Shown here: positions 12,353 to 23,457 of the stretch, piece by piece
How the letters are laid out: the number at the start of each line of letters is the position of its first letter
Numbering within the stretch: the first letter of the stretch is position 1
NCBI GenBank assembly: GCA_024509875.1
Contig: JAMPIV010003422.1
Span: 1-64,000, forward strand
DNA length: 64,000 nt
Source of the DNA: Oreohelix idahoensis
Lineage: Eukaryota; Mollusca; Gastropoda; Stylommatophora; Oreohelicidae
Direction: 5' to 3'
The notes under the pieces: model-generated
The model's input: only the letters and a program-made list of their open reading frames with translations
Databases searched by the model: none
What the model was told of the DNA's origin: nothing
Program-made: the position numbers and the translations under genes

Positions 12353-13549
12353 CGAAGTACTCAAGACCTAATCTTCACACTCACAGTTGAGTGAAAAGGC
12401 TCTTGAGTATAAGAGTGAGATCCATCTTTGCTTCTTAGATCTGGAAAAGGCATTTGAAAAGGTCCGCTGGAAACAAACTCTGGGACTGCTTGGCAAGAAA
12501 GAACATTCCATCACCTCTGATTCATGCTATACAGAGCTTCTACAAGTCTTGCAGAAATTATGTGAGGACGGCAAACCATAAGTCAGAAGAATTCAGGACC
12601 ACCACTGGTGTAAGACAAGGTGATATCCTGTCGCCTTATCTTTTCATACTCCTCATGGACGATGTCATCAAGGCATGTAAGGAGAGGACAGGAAAGTATT
12701 CAGTGGGGTACTGGAAGATGAGACAGGTCTGTATTTCAGAGCTGGCATTTGCTGATGATGTTGCCCTGATTGCTAAATCAGAGGCACATCTTCAATCCAA
12801 CCTGCAAGTCTGGAAGGAAGAGCTGGAGAAGAGAGGGATGATGATAAGCAGCTCGAAAACAAAAACCATGGTGATATCACGAGAGGAAAGAAGACATCAG
12901 ATTAAGCTGGGAGAACAGGTCCTGGAGCAGGTCGACCACTTTAAATACCTCGGAGCTGTCATAGACTGGAAGGGAGGCATCAAAGAAGAGTTGGCTACCC
13001 GAAGAGCAGCAGCTGGGAGACTTTTTCAAGCCATAAATCGAGGATTCCTCAGGAAAAGAGAAGTTGGTAAGAAGACGAAGATGGCTGTATACCGCTCCAC
13101 CTATGTCCCAGTCTTGACATATGGATGCGAGTCATGGACAATGACTACAACCCACAAAAGCCAGATCCAAACCTCAGAAATGAGGTATCTGAGGAAGATG
13201 GTTGAAGTAACAAGAAGAGACATGGTCCGCAACCAGACGATACGTCAAGGCCTAAAAACCCAACCCCTGCAGACCCAAGTAGAACAGTCCCAACTGAGAT
13301 GGTTTGGCCATGTCTGCAGAATGGGAGAAGATCGGCTACCACGACAAGCATGGGAAACTAAGAGCCAGGGATCCAGACCTCCAGGACGACCCAAAGTCCG
13401 CTGGGAGGACAACATTAGACAATCTTTGAAGGACCGAGGACTAGAATGGAACCAAGCCAGGAGGAAGAGATGATAGAATAGTATGGCGCTCTCTTACAAA
13501 CCTCTACACCTCATGGTAGAAGAGGAACGAATAAGTAAGTAAGTAAGTT
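12353..13549 (+). mobile_element. LINE-B non-LTR retrotransposon, 5'-truncated insertion
   Basis: The 1.2-kb insert lies inside R1 between two copies of TTTCTAATT (12344-12352 and 13550-13558). The uninterrupted R1 copy at 26331-26339 has this sequence once. The insert ends in (AAGT)n at 13532-13549. It holds only the second half of a reverse transcriptase gene, as expected from target-primed insertion that stopped early. The 9-bp target duplication and the empty site at 26.3 kb make the boundaries unusually secure. Confidence 0.88.
12387..13473 (+). pseudogene. LINE-B reverse transcriptase, C-terminal half
   Basis: The frame opening at 12387 reads CFLDLEKAFEKVRWK, a reverse transcriptase block with a conserved Asp. 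After a frameshift near 12480-12500 the frame from 12454 runs 339 codons: TTGVRQGDILSPYLFILLMD, FADDVALIAKS (the catalytic A/F-DD motif, about 12747-12780), LEQVDHFKYLGAVID (thumb), [31 protein letters not shown] and PPGRPKVRWEDNIRQ. These are the usual terminal blocks of endonuclease-type LINEs. The N-terminal endonuclease and fingers are absent. Apart from the one frameshift the frame is well preserved, so the insertion looks fairly recent. Confidence 0.85.
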
Positions 13550-13710
13550 TTTCTAATTTTTAAATTTTGCCAGGGAAGCGGCCTTGTAGCCCACTCTTTT
13601 ACGATTTCCAGCTGCCGTGAGATTTTAAACGTGCGCAATTTGCTACCAGGGGACCTCCTATTTTTTTCGCCTTATTCGAGAAGGCTAGGCATCCGATTCT
13701 CACTACCCAG
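13550..13710 (+). repeat. Dispersed repeat R1, right part of interrupted copy
   Basis: After the duplicated TTTCTAATT, the R1 sequence continues with GCCAGGGAAGCGGCC..AGCCCACTCTTTACGA, GCTGCCGTGAGATTTT and CGAGAAGGCTAGGCATCCGA. This matches 26340-26475. A pure G run follows at 13738-13750. Confidence 0.75.
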
Positions 13711-13799
13711 GAGACAGGGGAGGTTGGGGAGGGGAAAGGGGGGGGGGGGGATACGAGCCATGATTAGGACCACTAGTTCTGAAAAAAAAAAATTCCATA

Positions 13800-13890
13800 A
13801 AATATTTTCCCTTCATCTGGGAATCGAACCTTGGTACCTCTAGAATTCGAGGCGGACGCCTTATACCTTTTAGCCACTCCAAAACCCCGA
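13800..13890 (-). repeat. tRNA-like sequence (SINE head or tRNA pseudogene)
   Basis: On the minus strand, GTGGCTAAAAGG (A-box-like, 13866-13876) is followed by GGCGTCCGCCTCGAATTC and a B box GGTTCGATTCC (13820-13830). The spacing suits an internal RNA polymerase III promoter. The acceptor and anticodon stems do not pair properly, so it is not a working tRNA. A short A-rich tract lies downstream at 13782-13792 (read as T on the minus strand). Probably a SINE head. Confidence 0.6.
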
Positions 13891-14179
13891 AGAAAGTAGA
13901 AAAATAACATGGACAAATCAATCAAAGCAAATAATTTATAATCCTTAAGAAGCACTGTAAAGGTAATAATCGATGCAGAGCAACTTACCCGATGTTCCAC
14001 AGGGAGCGGAAAGGAATTTTTGATGAGTAATAATAATCATCAGTATAAAATAAAATCCCAGCTTTTTCTGTCAGTAATGCTAAGGGATGCATCTTTGGTT
14101 GAAAGTTAGACATTTAATTGTATTGTTTCCCTTATTTGTACTCTCCCGAAAATAGTAAAACTTACCAAAGAACAATGCG

Positions 14180-14290
14180 CAAATGAAGATGTGCACAAAA
14201 AATATAATTATAGAATGTGTGATCCCTTATACACGTATTGGGATCCTCACTGCTGCTACGTAGTTCGTGTACTGTGGTGATAAACAGTGA
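14180..14290 (-). repeat. Dispersed repeat R1, inverted partial copy
   Basis: The reverse complement reads CAGTACACGAACTACGTAGC..ACGTGTATAAGGGAT..ACATTCTATAATTATAT. It aligns with CAGTGCACGAACTCCGTAGC..GTGTGTATATAGGATT..ACATTCTATAAATATAT at 26243-26320. Only the middle of R1 is present. Confidence 0.6.
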
Positions 14291-15009
14291 CTTTTTAAAA
14301 ATACTTTTGAATAAGTACATAATTGCCGTTAGGTATTTGATGCTTTTGAATGTAATTCCCGTCAAATGACGGGCTTTTACACTAGTAATAATAATAATAA
14401 TAATTGTCCGCTCCGCACCTTACGGAGCATAGGGCCATTATTGTAGCTGATTCCCTTACAGGATGCCTGCACCAGGCATTGACATATTCCTGCAGCACAG
14501 TTGACAGTGGCAATTTGTTTTAGATAATGAGGTTGCAGCCCCAAGCTAATCATAATAATAATGGCGACGTGATATTCAAATTTCAACCATTTATCTCCTG
14601 TCTGTCTGCGTAGTTGGCTTGAGACGTTTTGATCTGTCTCATTCCGTGACTTATGGTGGCAAATTTTCCCTGTTGTTATCTCCCATTTCGAGTTTTAGAC
14701 ATTAACAATGTTCGACATTCACGGAAATGCGTGGGTATGAAAGTCTTATTCTCAAGCGTCGCTTTGTTTCTATGGAGATTTATGGCTACATCACCAAAAG
14801 GGTATGTTGATTTGAATTTAGCCTTTGGTCATGGCTTGCCAAAAAAAAACCAAAAAACATATCAGATAACAAGATCGGGAGTTGTTAGAAAAAAAAAAAA
14901 AAAAAAAAAACATCGGAACTGAGAAATACTGAGGACAGACAATAAATCAAATTCTTGTATTCATTCTACAAGAAGATGTGGAATTTTTAAATAGGAGTTT
15001 TGCTTCCTT

Positions 15010-15080
15010 TTGTCGCGGCGTACGCTGATCAACTTAGGCTAATCGTTCGTCGGTTATATTAGGGGGCATATCCTAATATT
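15010..15080 (-). repeat. R3 SINE-like motif, copy 2
   Basis: CGTCGGTTATATTAGGGGGCATATCC at 15050-15075 matches the R3 core at 11801 and 63567. The left part (GCGGCGTACGC..CAACTTAGG) resembles the other copies more loosely. Confidence 0.5.
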
Positions 15081-16146
15081 AAAAAAAAACCGTTTATTCT
15101 TGAAAAAAGGATAGCATAAGGAGGTTTAACAAGGAAAGAAACGAAGAAGACTGCATTACATAAACATTATGTAACACTCTTCAAACCGGAAATATAACAC
15201 GTCGTGCCCGTCGGTACGATGATCTTTTTAAACGAAGAAAGGAATAACCAGATGTGATCCAAATATTTCATCCCTAAAAAAAAAATGTAATAAAAGGAAA
15301 ACGATTACTGTCATCCTCTAACTTGGGGAACGAAAGAACAACGAACGAGTATTCACTTAAAGAGCGTACATAAAATTTGAGGTTAGCCATTTTACATGTC
15401 TGCTCTGGAGAAGAGGCATAAGGAAGGACATCATTATCATCATTTTCATGGGTCCATCGTTGATCGTTACATTTTCCTGTACCATCCTTTACTTTTTTCT
15501 TCGCCCTCCTTTTTTTCCTTTTTCTCACCGCATCTTGACGTTATTTTTGCTTTATCGTTCAAGGTTTTCTTATAATCTTTGTCACTCCTTAACTTTAACT
15601 GAATGCATGACTTGTTTTTTAAGTTGACATTAGTTTATATTTGTGCAGAGCGAACATACCACATTGACTTTTTGCTTATCGCCAGTTCCAGTTGGGGTAA
15701 GAGTCTACACTGAGCGACATTCTTATTGTTAACCCAGACTTTTTATGTGAGAAGATAGAAAACCATTTTGTTCACAGGTTCCAATTTGAATTGGGAGATA
15801 TGTTGTCAGTTCGCACTTGACGTGACGGAAGATGTCAATCTGGCTAAAGATTAGGACACACACAGTACGATAATAAATGTGATTTTCGGAGCACGGAAAG
15901 ATACGAAATCGCTTCCGCGCAGACCTTGTTGTAATATAAAATTACAAGGAAATAACATCTGGGAGGAGATTGTAATTTTAAATATGTAAAGTAGTGATTT
16001 GTAAACAAGACAGGCGAAACGGAAGAAGTGACACCTTATATGGTCATGGAAGACAGGCAAAAGAAGATTGATAAATGACATGTAAAGACAATATCTGTGT
16101 CATGCAGAATGTTCTACAGATGAGGGAAGTGGGGGAAAAAAGACTC

Positions 16147-16377
16147 CTACCGAAGCATGGGAGTGCTAAAATAAACCGCTTCTGATTGGAGTTTTTTCAA
16201 CGAAACCACATGTGCGGGTGAGTGAAAATGTCGCTTATAATCTTCAACCGTTTGGAACTGCTTCACTGCGTTTCCATCTCGCCGACAAGATATTTCAGAC
16301 GCCAGGATGACGAATAGAAACAAGATTCGAACATAAGGACAGTACCACGTATTAGACGATCTTCTGATACTAGACAC
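16147..16377 (-). CDS. Hypothetical secreted-peptide exon (unverified)
   Basis: A 76-codon minus-strand frame starts with MSSIRRSSNTWYC and has a hydrophobic run VRILFLFVILASEIS followed by C-RRDG. This resembles a signal peptide with a cleavage site near residue 31. The remaining ~45 residues are polar, with no known motif. Just before the stop the DNA reads CTTCGGTAGGAG, which could be a splice donor, so this might be a first coding exon. No further exon, promoter or homolog is recognisable. A chance open frame is at least as likely. Confidence 0.2.
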   Translation of the reverse strand: MSSIRRSSNTWYCPYVRILFLFVILASEISCRRDGNAVKQFQTVEDYKRHFHSPAHVVSLKKLQSEAVYFSTPMLR

Positions 16378-16635
16378 ACAGAAAACTCGACTGTAGTACT
16401 AGATACCACGAGTCCTAGGAAGCTACATGCAGAATAACAGTGGATTTATAATTAAAATAATATCCCGACCACCTGTAAGACCGCCATTTTAAAGCCCGAC
16501 ACTATTCGGAAGTTACTCTCTACAAGAAGTCTGTAAAATTAATTCCCAGTAATCGGGGTAAGTTGTAAAATATACATATTTTCGCATTTAACATGTGTAA
16601 ATTGCTTGTGAATTTACATAATTTACACATTTTAC

Positions 16636-18145
16636 TTCTAAGAGATGGAAAAGCGGCTGGACCAGATGGCATTCCAGCAGAGGCCATCTAAGCAGATATC
16701 GACACAGCTACTGAGATGTTATATAAATTACTTGGTAAAGTCTGGGAAAAGGAAGAGATACCAGCAGAATGGAAGGAAGGATATCTGGTTAAGTTGCCTA
16801 AGAAGGGAAATTTACAAGAGTGCACAAATTATAGAGGAATAATGTTACTATCAGTGCCAGGAAAAATATTAAACAGGATTATCCTTCAGAGAGAGAGAGA
16901 GAGAGGAGAAGTAAACGAGTCCATAGACAGGAAACTGAGAGATTGATGATTGGGAAGCAGGTTTTCGACAAAACAGATCCTGTACAGACCAGATAGCCAT
17001 TTTGAGAATAATAGTTGAACAAAGTCTGGAATGGAATTCACCACTATACATTGGATTTGTGGACTATGAAAAGGCATTTGACAGTGTAGACAGAGAATCA
17101 CTTTGGAAATTGATGAGGCATTATGGAGTTCCTTTGAAGATCATTAATTTAATAAAGAAAACATTTGAAAATGTGACATCCAGAGTTCTTCATGAAGGAC
17201 AGCTTACAGAACCGTTTGGGACAAGAACGGGAGTGCGACAGGGATGCCTCTTGTCTCCATTTCTTTTTCTTGCTAGCAATAGACAGGGTTACGAGAACAT
17301 CGACAAAACACACCAGAAATGGAATCCAGTGGACTCTGACTAAGCAGTTGGATGATCTGAATTTTGCTGATGAATTGGCTCTTCTGTCCCATAGCCGTAA
17401 TCAGATGCAGGACAAATTGAAAGCACTCGATGAGAGCTCACAGCAATTGGGCTAAAAATACACAGGGAAAAGACAAAAATAATGAGAATAAATGCAGGTA
17501 AAGATAATAGGGTTGAACTTAAACACCACTACAATATGTAGAATCGTACACATATCTTGGCAGCAATATAGACAAAGTTGGAAGGACAGACAATGATATC
17601 AAAATAAGAATACAGAAAGCAAGAGAAGCTTTCATTGCATTGGGAAATATATGGAGATCAAGAGAAATCGGATCCAACACGAAAATAAGAATCTTCAACT
17701 CAAATGTGAAGTCAGTACTATTATATGGCTCTGACACACGGAGAACAACAAAGACAACAACCAAAAAGCTACAGACTTTCATAAATGGGTGATTGCGTAG
17801 AATAGAAGGATTAAAATGGTATGACAAGGTTACCAACGCGGAACTGATGACAAGAACCAGACAAGTGCCAATGGAACAAGAGATGAGAAGAAGACGATGG
17901 CGATGGATAGGACACACAATGTGGAAACCTGCTGATAGCATTATAAGGCAGTCCTTATTCTGGAACCCCCAGGGCAAGAGAGGCAGAGGTAGACCAAGAA
18001 GCTCATGGAGAGAGAGCTGGAAACAGAGGTGAAAATGATGAGGAGAACGTGGAAAGAACTTAAGATGATGGCACGTGACAGGAAGACTTGGCATGTGTTT
18101 GTTGAAGGCCTAAGCTACTTTGGGAGTGGAGGGTTATGAAATTGT
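16636..18145 (+). pseudogene. LINE-A reverse transcriptase, broken copy
   Basis: In several frames the plus strand shows RDGKAAGPDGIPAEAI (16643), WKEGYLVKLPKKGNLQECTNYRGI (16770-16842), YIGFVDYEKAFDSVDRES (17047-17100), RTGVRQGCLLSPFLF (17227-17270) and DLNFADELALLSHSRNQ (17356-17405). The normal ADD is A-DE here, a probable loss of a catalytic Asp. Then come SYTYLGSNID (17545-17575), KSVLLYGSDT (17711-17740), RRWRWIGHT and KRGRGRPRSSWRE. Stops, frameshifts and a (GA)n expansion at 16889-16905 mean it is inactive. The endonuclease is missing. Related fragments lie at 10061-10412 and 22985-23150. Confidence 0.82.
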
Positions 18146-18159
18146 TTATGGATGTATAG

Positions 18160-18262
18160 GTTCACATGAGGCTAGTAATCTCAGCATATAAAATGATTGG
18201 ATTCCATGAACCACCACTGCACAAGCTAGTGACTGCATCGTGCGGGTTTCCTCATAAGGAAA
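18160..18262 (+). repeat. R2 fragment
   Basis: ATGAGGCTAGTAATCTCAGC..TATAAAATGATT..CATGAACCACCACTGCACA matches 24388-24440 of the long R2 copy almost base for base. It is a short piece adjoining the 3' end of LINE-A. Confidence 0.65.
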
Positions 18263-19214
18263 CCAAAAGCAGAGGTATCCTCAGGCTGCATGAGGAGCAG
18301 GGAGTGGCTGATGATGACACACTGGTGTACACATTTATTATATTATCATTTTATGTTTACGCACATTAATTTTATGTGTATATTCAAACATGTTTAAATC
18401 ATGCAATTGTCGTTTTCCGCTGTCCAAACTCACTGGGTTTAACATTAATGCACAGGAAGGATAAAGTTTCTGAGGAAGGTGAAGTGGAATAATGGATACG
18501 GAAGGCGCCTGATTCTCATGTCAGGAGACCTATACTTAGAAGAGGCATTTGTTTTCTTTCAGTTAATGGTACCAGTTTGTTATACAAATATGTGGTTCTA
18601 ATTTCCTGCTGTCTACACTGGACGATTACATCAGACGGGTCTTAATGATGCTTGCTTTAACAATTGGAGTGGTTACCCCATGTATTACCGCCAGGGTCGT
18701 GATACCGCTATAGAATTTGACGACTGACGGAATAGTCAACAACAGCCTTGGGAACCAGTAGTAACGGAACCCAATACCAACAACAAATCATCATCAACAC
18801 TTGACTAGTTAAGTATATCAGGCCCAGCTAAATAACTTTTTTAACGATAGCCACTTTAAAATCACTACTACTGATGAAATCACCAGTGCTTCATTCTTTC
18901 ATAAAAATCTTATTTAAAACTTTGTTACCTATAATTGAATTATTAATATTTTGTTATCTATAAATACAAAATTAATAGTTGATTTAATCATTATCGAGTG
19001 ATTTGCACCCGTATTACTGCGTTAATTTAAATACATAATCATCCACAATACTATTAAAAGTAATATTTGACTGAATCATTTCAGTTTTAGGGGCTCAAAA
19101 TAAAAAAAGCGAGGAAAATTAATTTTTCCTCACAGATAAGAAGATAAAAACTTCATGACAGCTTAGATGATCTCACTTGTAAAATGCTAACTTTAAAAAA
19201 AAATTCATGTGAAG
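18263..19214. other. Unclassified non-coding DNA
   Basis: This segment is AT-rich, particularly after 18880, with no recognisable domain, array or terminal repeat. It separates two R2 pieces and may be diverged R2 interior, which I could not align by eye. Confidence 0.4.
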
Positions 19215-19350
19215 CTCCCAGAAGTAGAAAACCTCCTTCTTCTGTTTATATCTCTGCCAAGAGTAATATTGAGCGAAGGCTGATACTTTTGAATACCCTG
19301 ATCAGTATACTCTAAGTTTGGCCATTGTTTGACAGACTTCTTCTGCAGAG
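19215..19350 (+). repeat. R2 end module, plus orientation
   Basis: TATCTCTGCCAAGAGTAATATTG..GATACTTTTGAAT..TTTGGCCATTGTTTGACAG corresponds to the 3' part of R2 (25945-26030). Together with an inverted counterpart at 20060-20230 it brackets the ~56-bp array. Confidence 0.6.
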
Positions 19351-19423
19351 ACCAGTGGAGAACACAAACACGCGATACAAATCATTATCATTGACAAACG
19401 AGAGCAAAAGTATGCTCAGTAAA

Positions 19424-20012
19424 ACATTCTTCTGCCATCAATGAGTGGACTATTTAGACTGAATTTTTCTTTATACAACATTCTTTTACCACCAATGAGT
19501 GGGGAATATTTAGAGTGGAATTTTTCTATATACAATATTCTTCTACCACCAATGTGAGAGGAATATTCAGACTGACTTTCTCAACATATAAGATTCTTCT
19601 ACCAGTAATGAGTGGAATATTTGGACCGATTTTTCTCAACATTATACAATTTTCTTTCTACCACCAGTAAGTTTATTATTTAGACTGAATTTCTCTTTTT
19701 ACAACAATCTTCTACCACCTATGAATGGAATATTAAGACTGAATTTCTTGTCAACATTACAACATTCGTCTAACGACCAATGAGTGGAATATTTAGACTG
19801 AATCTCTCTATATACAACATTCTTCTCACCACCAGTGGAGAGTGGAATATTTTAGACTGAATTTCTAAAATCTATATACAAACATTCTTCTACCACCAGT
19901 GCAGTGGTAGAGTATAATCCGTACTAATACAACATTCGTCTAATCATCACCAATGAGTGGGAATTAATTTAAAATCACTCATATTAAATACAACATTCAT
20001 TCTACCATCTTC
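19424..20012 (+). repeat. ~56-bp tandem repeat array
   Basis: About ten to eleven imperfect units follow the pattern ACATTCTTCTACCACC..AATGAGTGGAATATTTAGACTG..AATTTCTC..TATATACA. Units differ by substitutions and small indels. A lone related unit lies at 22083-22125 (GACTGACTCTAACG..ACAACATTCATCTACCA). No conserved frame runs through the array. Confidence 0.8.
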
Positions 20013-20059
20013 AGCTGATTTTACACTAAGGAAATGCAACATTTCTTAGCTACCACGAT

Positions 20060-20230
20060 GATGTGATACCATTTGTCACGGATTGCCTCCCCTGCATTTG
20101 TAATTGTAGTTGTCCAACAGTGACCAAAACTCAAAGAAGAGTATCTTATATTGGTTTTACCCAAGGTAATCTACCTGAGCGGAGAAAGATTTACTCTTGG
20201 CAGACTGATGTAGATAGACTGGATTAATGG
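20060..20230 (-). repeat. R2 end module, minus orientation
   Basis: The reverse complement reads CATCAGTCTGCCAAGAGTAA, AGATACTCTTCTTTGAGTTTTGGTCACTGTTGGA and ATGCAGGGGAGGCAATCCGT. It aligns with 25945-26062 (CTGCCAAGAGTAAT, AGATACTCTTGAATTTTGG, CAGGGGAGGCAATACCGT). It is the mirror partner of the module at 19215-19350. Confidence 0.65.
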
Positions 20231-20424
20231 GACACTTTCTACCTTAAGGGAGTTTCACGAGATATTCCAAGAAGTCAAGAAAAAAAACTGCTTAGGGCTT
20301 TGAGCAATTTGTTAACTTATTTATCTGGTCCGTCGCCATTTGTGAAGGATTTAAGCAATGGTTCTGGAACGTAAAGTCCACAGTTGGTGTAATCCATTAG
20401 AATGCCCTCTTATAAGTAATGGCT

Positions 20425-20540
20425 ATATATATATATATTTATATATATATATATTATTATATATATATATATTATATATTATATATATAATATATAATAT
20501 TTATATAATATATATATTATATATATGTATTATTTATTTA
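20425..20540. repeat. TA-rich microsatellite
   Basis: Nearly pure TA/TATT repeats occupy 20425-20535. The open frame through it is an artefact of the repeat. Confidence 0.9.
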
Positions 20541-20794
20541 TAAATTTTCGCTCATACGTTTTGCTTTCATACTTTTCAAATGAACTGAATTAAAACAAAA
20601 CTATTTGTTTAGTTTAAAATAACATACAACAATTTTAATATTCAATTAGTTCAACCACGGTAAAATAAATATGGAAGATGGAGTGAAATTGTAATTAATT
20701 TTTCTTCATTGAGGTTTTGGAAGGGCGTTAATAATGTCCGTATTTTGCTGGCCTGCCTGTTTACACAAAAGACTTAACTCCATATGAGTCCTGT

Positions 20795-20965
20795 CTCGGT
20801 GGTGTAGTTAGTTCTTCGGTGCTCATGGCCCTTCTCCGCCCAACGGGTGTGATGAGGAGGATTCCCTGCCTTTAGCTTAGACCGCTTCACCTTTCAGCTT
20901 CACCTGCTAGCCTTTAACCCCGAACCCAAAACTGGGAATCTACAAACTCCTTACACAGCTTTAGG
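20795..20965 (+). repeat. Possible tRNA-derived SINE
   Basis: CGGTGGTGTAGTTAG (A-box-like, about 20804) is followed about 60 bases later by GAGGAGGATTCCC, a weak B box, and a pyrimidine-rich body. No poly-A tail or flanking duplication was found, so the call is tentative. Confidence 0.3.
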
Positions 20966-22696
20966 ATGGACACAGCTCTGTATTAGAAGCTTCAAATCAC
21001 TTAGGTCTGGAAATTAGAGTTAATTGCTCTGACGGCTGGTGTTCTGCAAATTCCTGGCCTGGGAAAAACTTGTATGACTTGTAATAAAAATTTCCAAAGA
21101 TTCTAGTCTTGTATTAAAATTGCGGGTTTACTTGAGAATTCCAAAGTTGCCCAATACTCGATCTGGTATTGTAGTTGTAGAATTATAAGTCCTATCTCTT
21201 TTTCCCCTGGCTTTTAGGAGGTGCTTAGTTGACGTATTTGCAATGCAGTCTGTCTGTGTACTGTGACTCCGATGTTTGTTAGATTATATCTTTCATTTTC
21301 CAAGTTCAAATTCAGCTGGGTTTCCGCTGAATGTTCCAAATCAAGGTATTCATTTGTAGATTCGGCGACTAACCAATTGCTTCTCTAGAACTAGAGGAGT
21401 CCGGTTTGTTTATTATTACTCATCCCATGCGTATTTGAAAAATATTAAATTTAATATGCAAGCTTAGGCCTTATACAACAGTGATGTCATATCGTTACAT
21501 AAGACTTCCAGACCCACCCACATCTGTCCAGTTCACAATTATTGTGACCATGTGATTGTGGCGTAATGACTCAGGGATGGTCGCTCGCCACATGTGTTTT
21601 GCCAGACAAACAAATAGTGGTTCAATTCAGCATCTTGCACAACATAGCTTGAATAAACAAGCACCATCGCTTGAAAGATGGTCAGGACAGATTATGCGAT
21701 AAAATGTTATCGCCGGCCGGGTCACCAAACCATGGCAGAGCGTAACAACAGTCTGGGAGTGAAGTGTGTTGAAACAACAAAGAATAAGAATTACTCCCGT
21801 CGAGCTGCATCAAATACTGCCACAGGGGAGTGGCGTGTTAGAGACATCACATGCTATGTCCAGCAATAAAGAGTAAAATGAATGAAATGGGCAAAATGAA
21901 ATGCCAAATAACAAGTGAATAATGAAGAAATATGAAGAAAATAAAGTTTACTGCCGGAGGGGCTGAAGGTTTTTTGTGTGAGATCACACAAAAGGACAGG
22001 GACAAAACATTTCGCCACAACCAATTGGAATCAAAAATACTAAATTCAACATTTGTTAACCATCAGCATATAAGAATTAGTAGACTGACTCTAACGCTAA
22101 ATTACAACATTCATCTACCAATAATGTAAATCCTCATACCACTAAAAAACAACAGCAACAAATAAACAACTTACCTAACATTCAAAACTACTCAAAGTTC
22201 GCGACTCTCTGAACCTCTCAGCTTGTAGCCCGTCATCTATGGTCTTAGATCGCCTTCTTGCAGCTGCTGCTCCAACTTCGTGAGAGCTCATTTCCGCCTC
22301 CCATGTTGACTCAAAATATATGTTTAGGTAAGTGTGGTCTCCCAGTAACCTTCCTTAGTGAGAACCCTTGACAACGTCTACCCAGTGAAGTCTTTGAGAA
22401 ATTCCACAGTAAAGTCTAATGATGGTGATCCGCAGTAACAACTTTCATATCTGATTTAAAGTAAAGTTGTCTTAATAACATGTCTCTCCAGGTCGCTGTA
22501 AAAACTCTTAAGTTTGTTTGGCAGGTCTCCAGTTAACGTTTCTCTGTCAGTTTCTCATGAACGCTCCTCAGTAATAATTTCGAAAAACTGCTCAAACCTT
22601 ACACTAACGATCGCTACTCGGAAAGTTATTTCAGGAGCTTTCTCCCTGAAGTACCACACCAACGTCTTTTAGAAATCTTGATGACAAGTGTTACAG
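20966..22696. other. Unclassified non-coding DNA
   Basis: No transposon domain is visible. The open frames at 21678-21869 and 21932-22129 have no known motif. A single unit related to the 56-bp array lies near 22083-22125. Confidence 0.4.
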
Positions 22697-22825
22697 GGTG
22701 AATTTCTTGTCTTATCACTTCAGTAATGTTTGTAGTAATTTCTTGTCTTATCACTTCAGTAATGGTCGTAGTAGTAATTTCTTGTCTTATCACTTCAGTA
22801 ATGCCCGTAGTAATTTCAAGTCTTA
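22697..22825 (+). repeat. Short tandem repeat, three units of ~36-43 bp
   Basis: The block AATTTCTTGTCTTATCACTT followed by CAGTAATG occurs three times, separated by TTTGTAGT, GTCGTAGTAGT and CCCGTAGT; a fourth, diverged unit follows. On the minus strand it translates to repeated EVIRQEITT, without further support for a gene. Confidence 0.75.
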
Positions 22826-22984
22826 TATCCACAGTTATATCAGCAAGATGTTCTTTCTTGATTATCAATATCTCTTCAGTAACCTCCACTGAGACGTGTT
22901 GATTATTAACACATTCGCTCTCTGCGCAATCTGTGTAGGAAAAAAAATAACAAAAATAAAATTGATCAAGCAAAAAAGTAGTTC

Positions 22985-23150
22985 GCTAAATGTAGTGTAT
23001 TTATTCACTCAACATAATTCCCTAAGGTGCATAGGCCTTCAGCAAACTTATGCCAAATCTTCCTGTCCCTTGCCATCAGCTCTACGTCCTTTACATGATT
23101 TCTTCTCCCTTTTATGTCTGTCTCCTGTTCTCTTTTTTTACTGGAGTGAG
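22985..23150 (-). pseudogene. LINE-A 3' terminal fragment, inverted
   Basis: The reverse complement contains GAGCTGATGGCAAGGGACAG, GAAGATTTGGCATAAGTTTG and CTGAAGGCCTATGCACC. These match the 3' end of LINE-A at 18058-18125 (AGATGATGGCACGTGACAGG, AAGACTTGGCATGTGTTTG, TTGAAGGCCTAAGCTAC). The preceding AGACATAAAAGGGAG also matches 10366-10381. Only the tail is present. Confidence 0.65.
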
Positions 23151-23305
23151 GGCGAACAGAGATGAAGACGAATGGCAATGTGACGAAACGGAACGACCTC
23201 TATCGATCTTTGGTTCTCTCCGGCAGTATCGGTACATTTATGGTACTGATTTTTAATATGTGCTGTCAAATTATCGCACATTTTTCTTTCTGTACTGTCT
23301 GAGAA

Positions 23306-23457
<152 letters not shown>

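Larger units (their letters stand above)
14291..16635. other. Unclassified DNA with small repeats
   Basis: Visible items are a (TAA)n run at 14383-14402, a pure A run at 14889-14910 and an R3 copy near 15010-15080. A block from 14403 to 14560 (GTCCGCTCCGCACC...) is bounded by TAA-type runs and may be a small retroposon of unknown type. A possible secreted-peptide exon at 16147-16377 has its own entry. Nothing else can be supported. Confidence 0.45.

Noticed and set aside
13800..13890. Functional tRNA on the minus strand
   Set aside because: Internal promoter boxes are good but acceptor and anticodon stems are mismatched.
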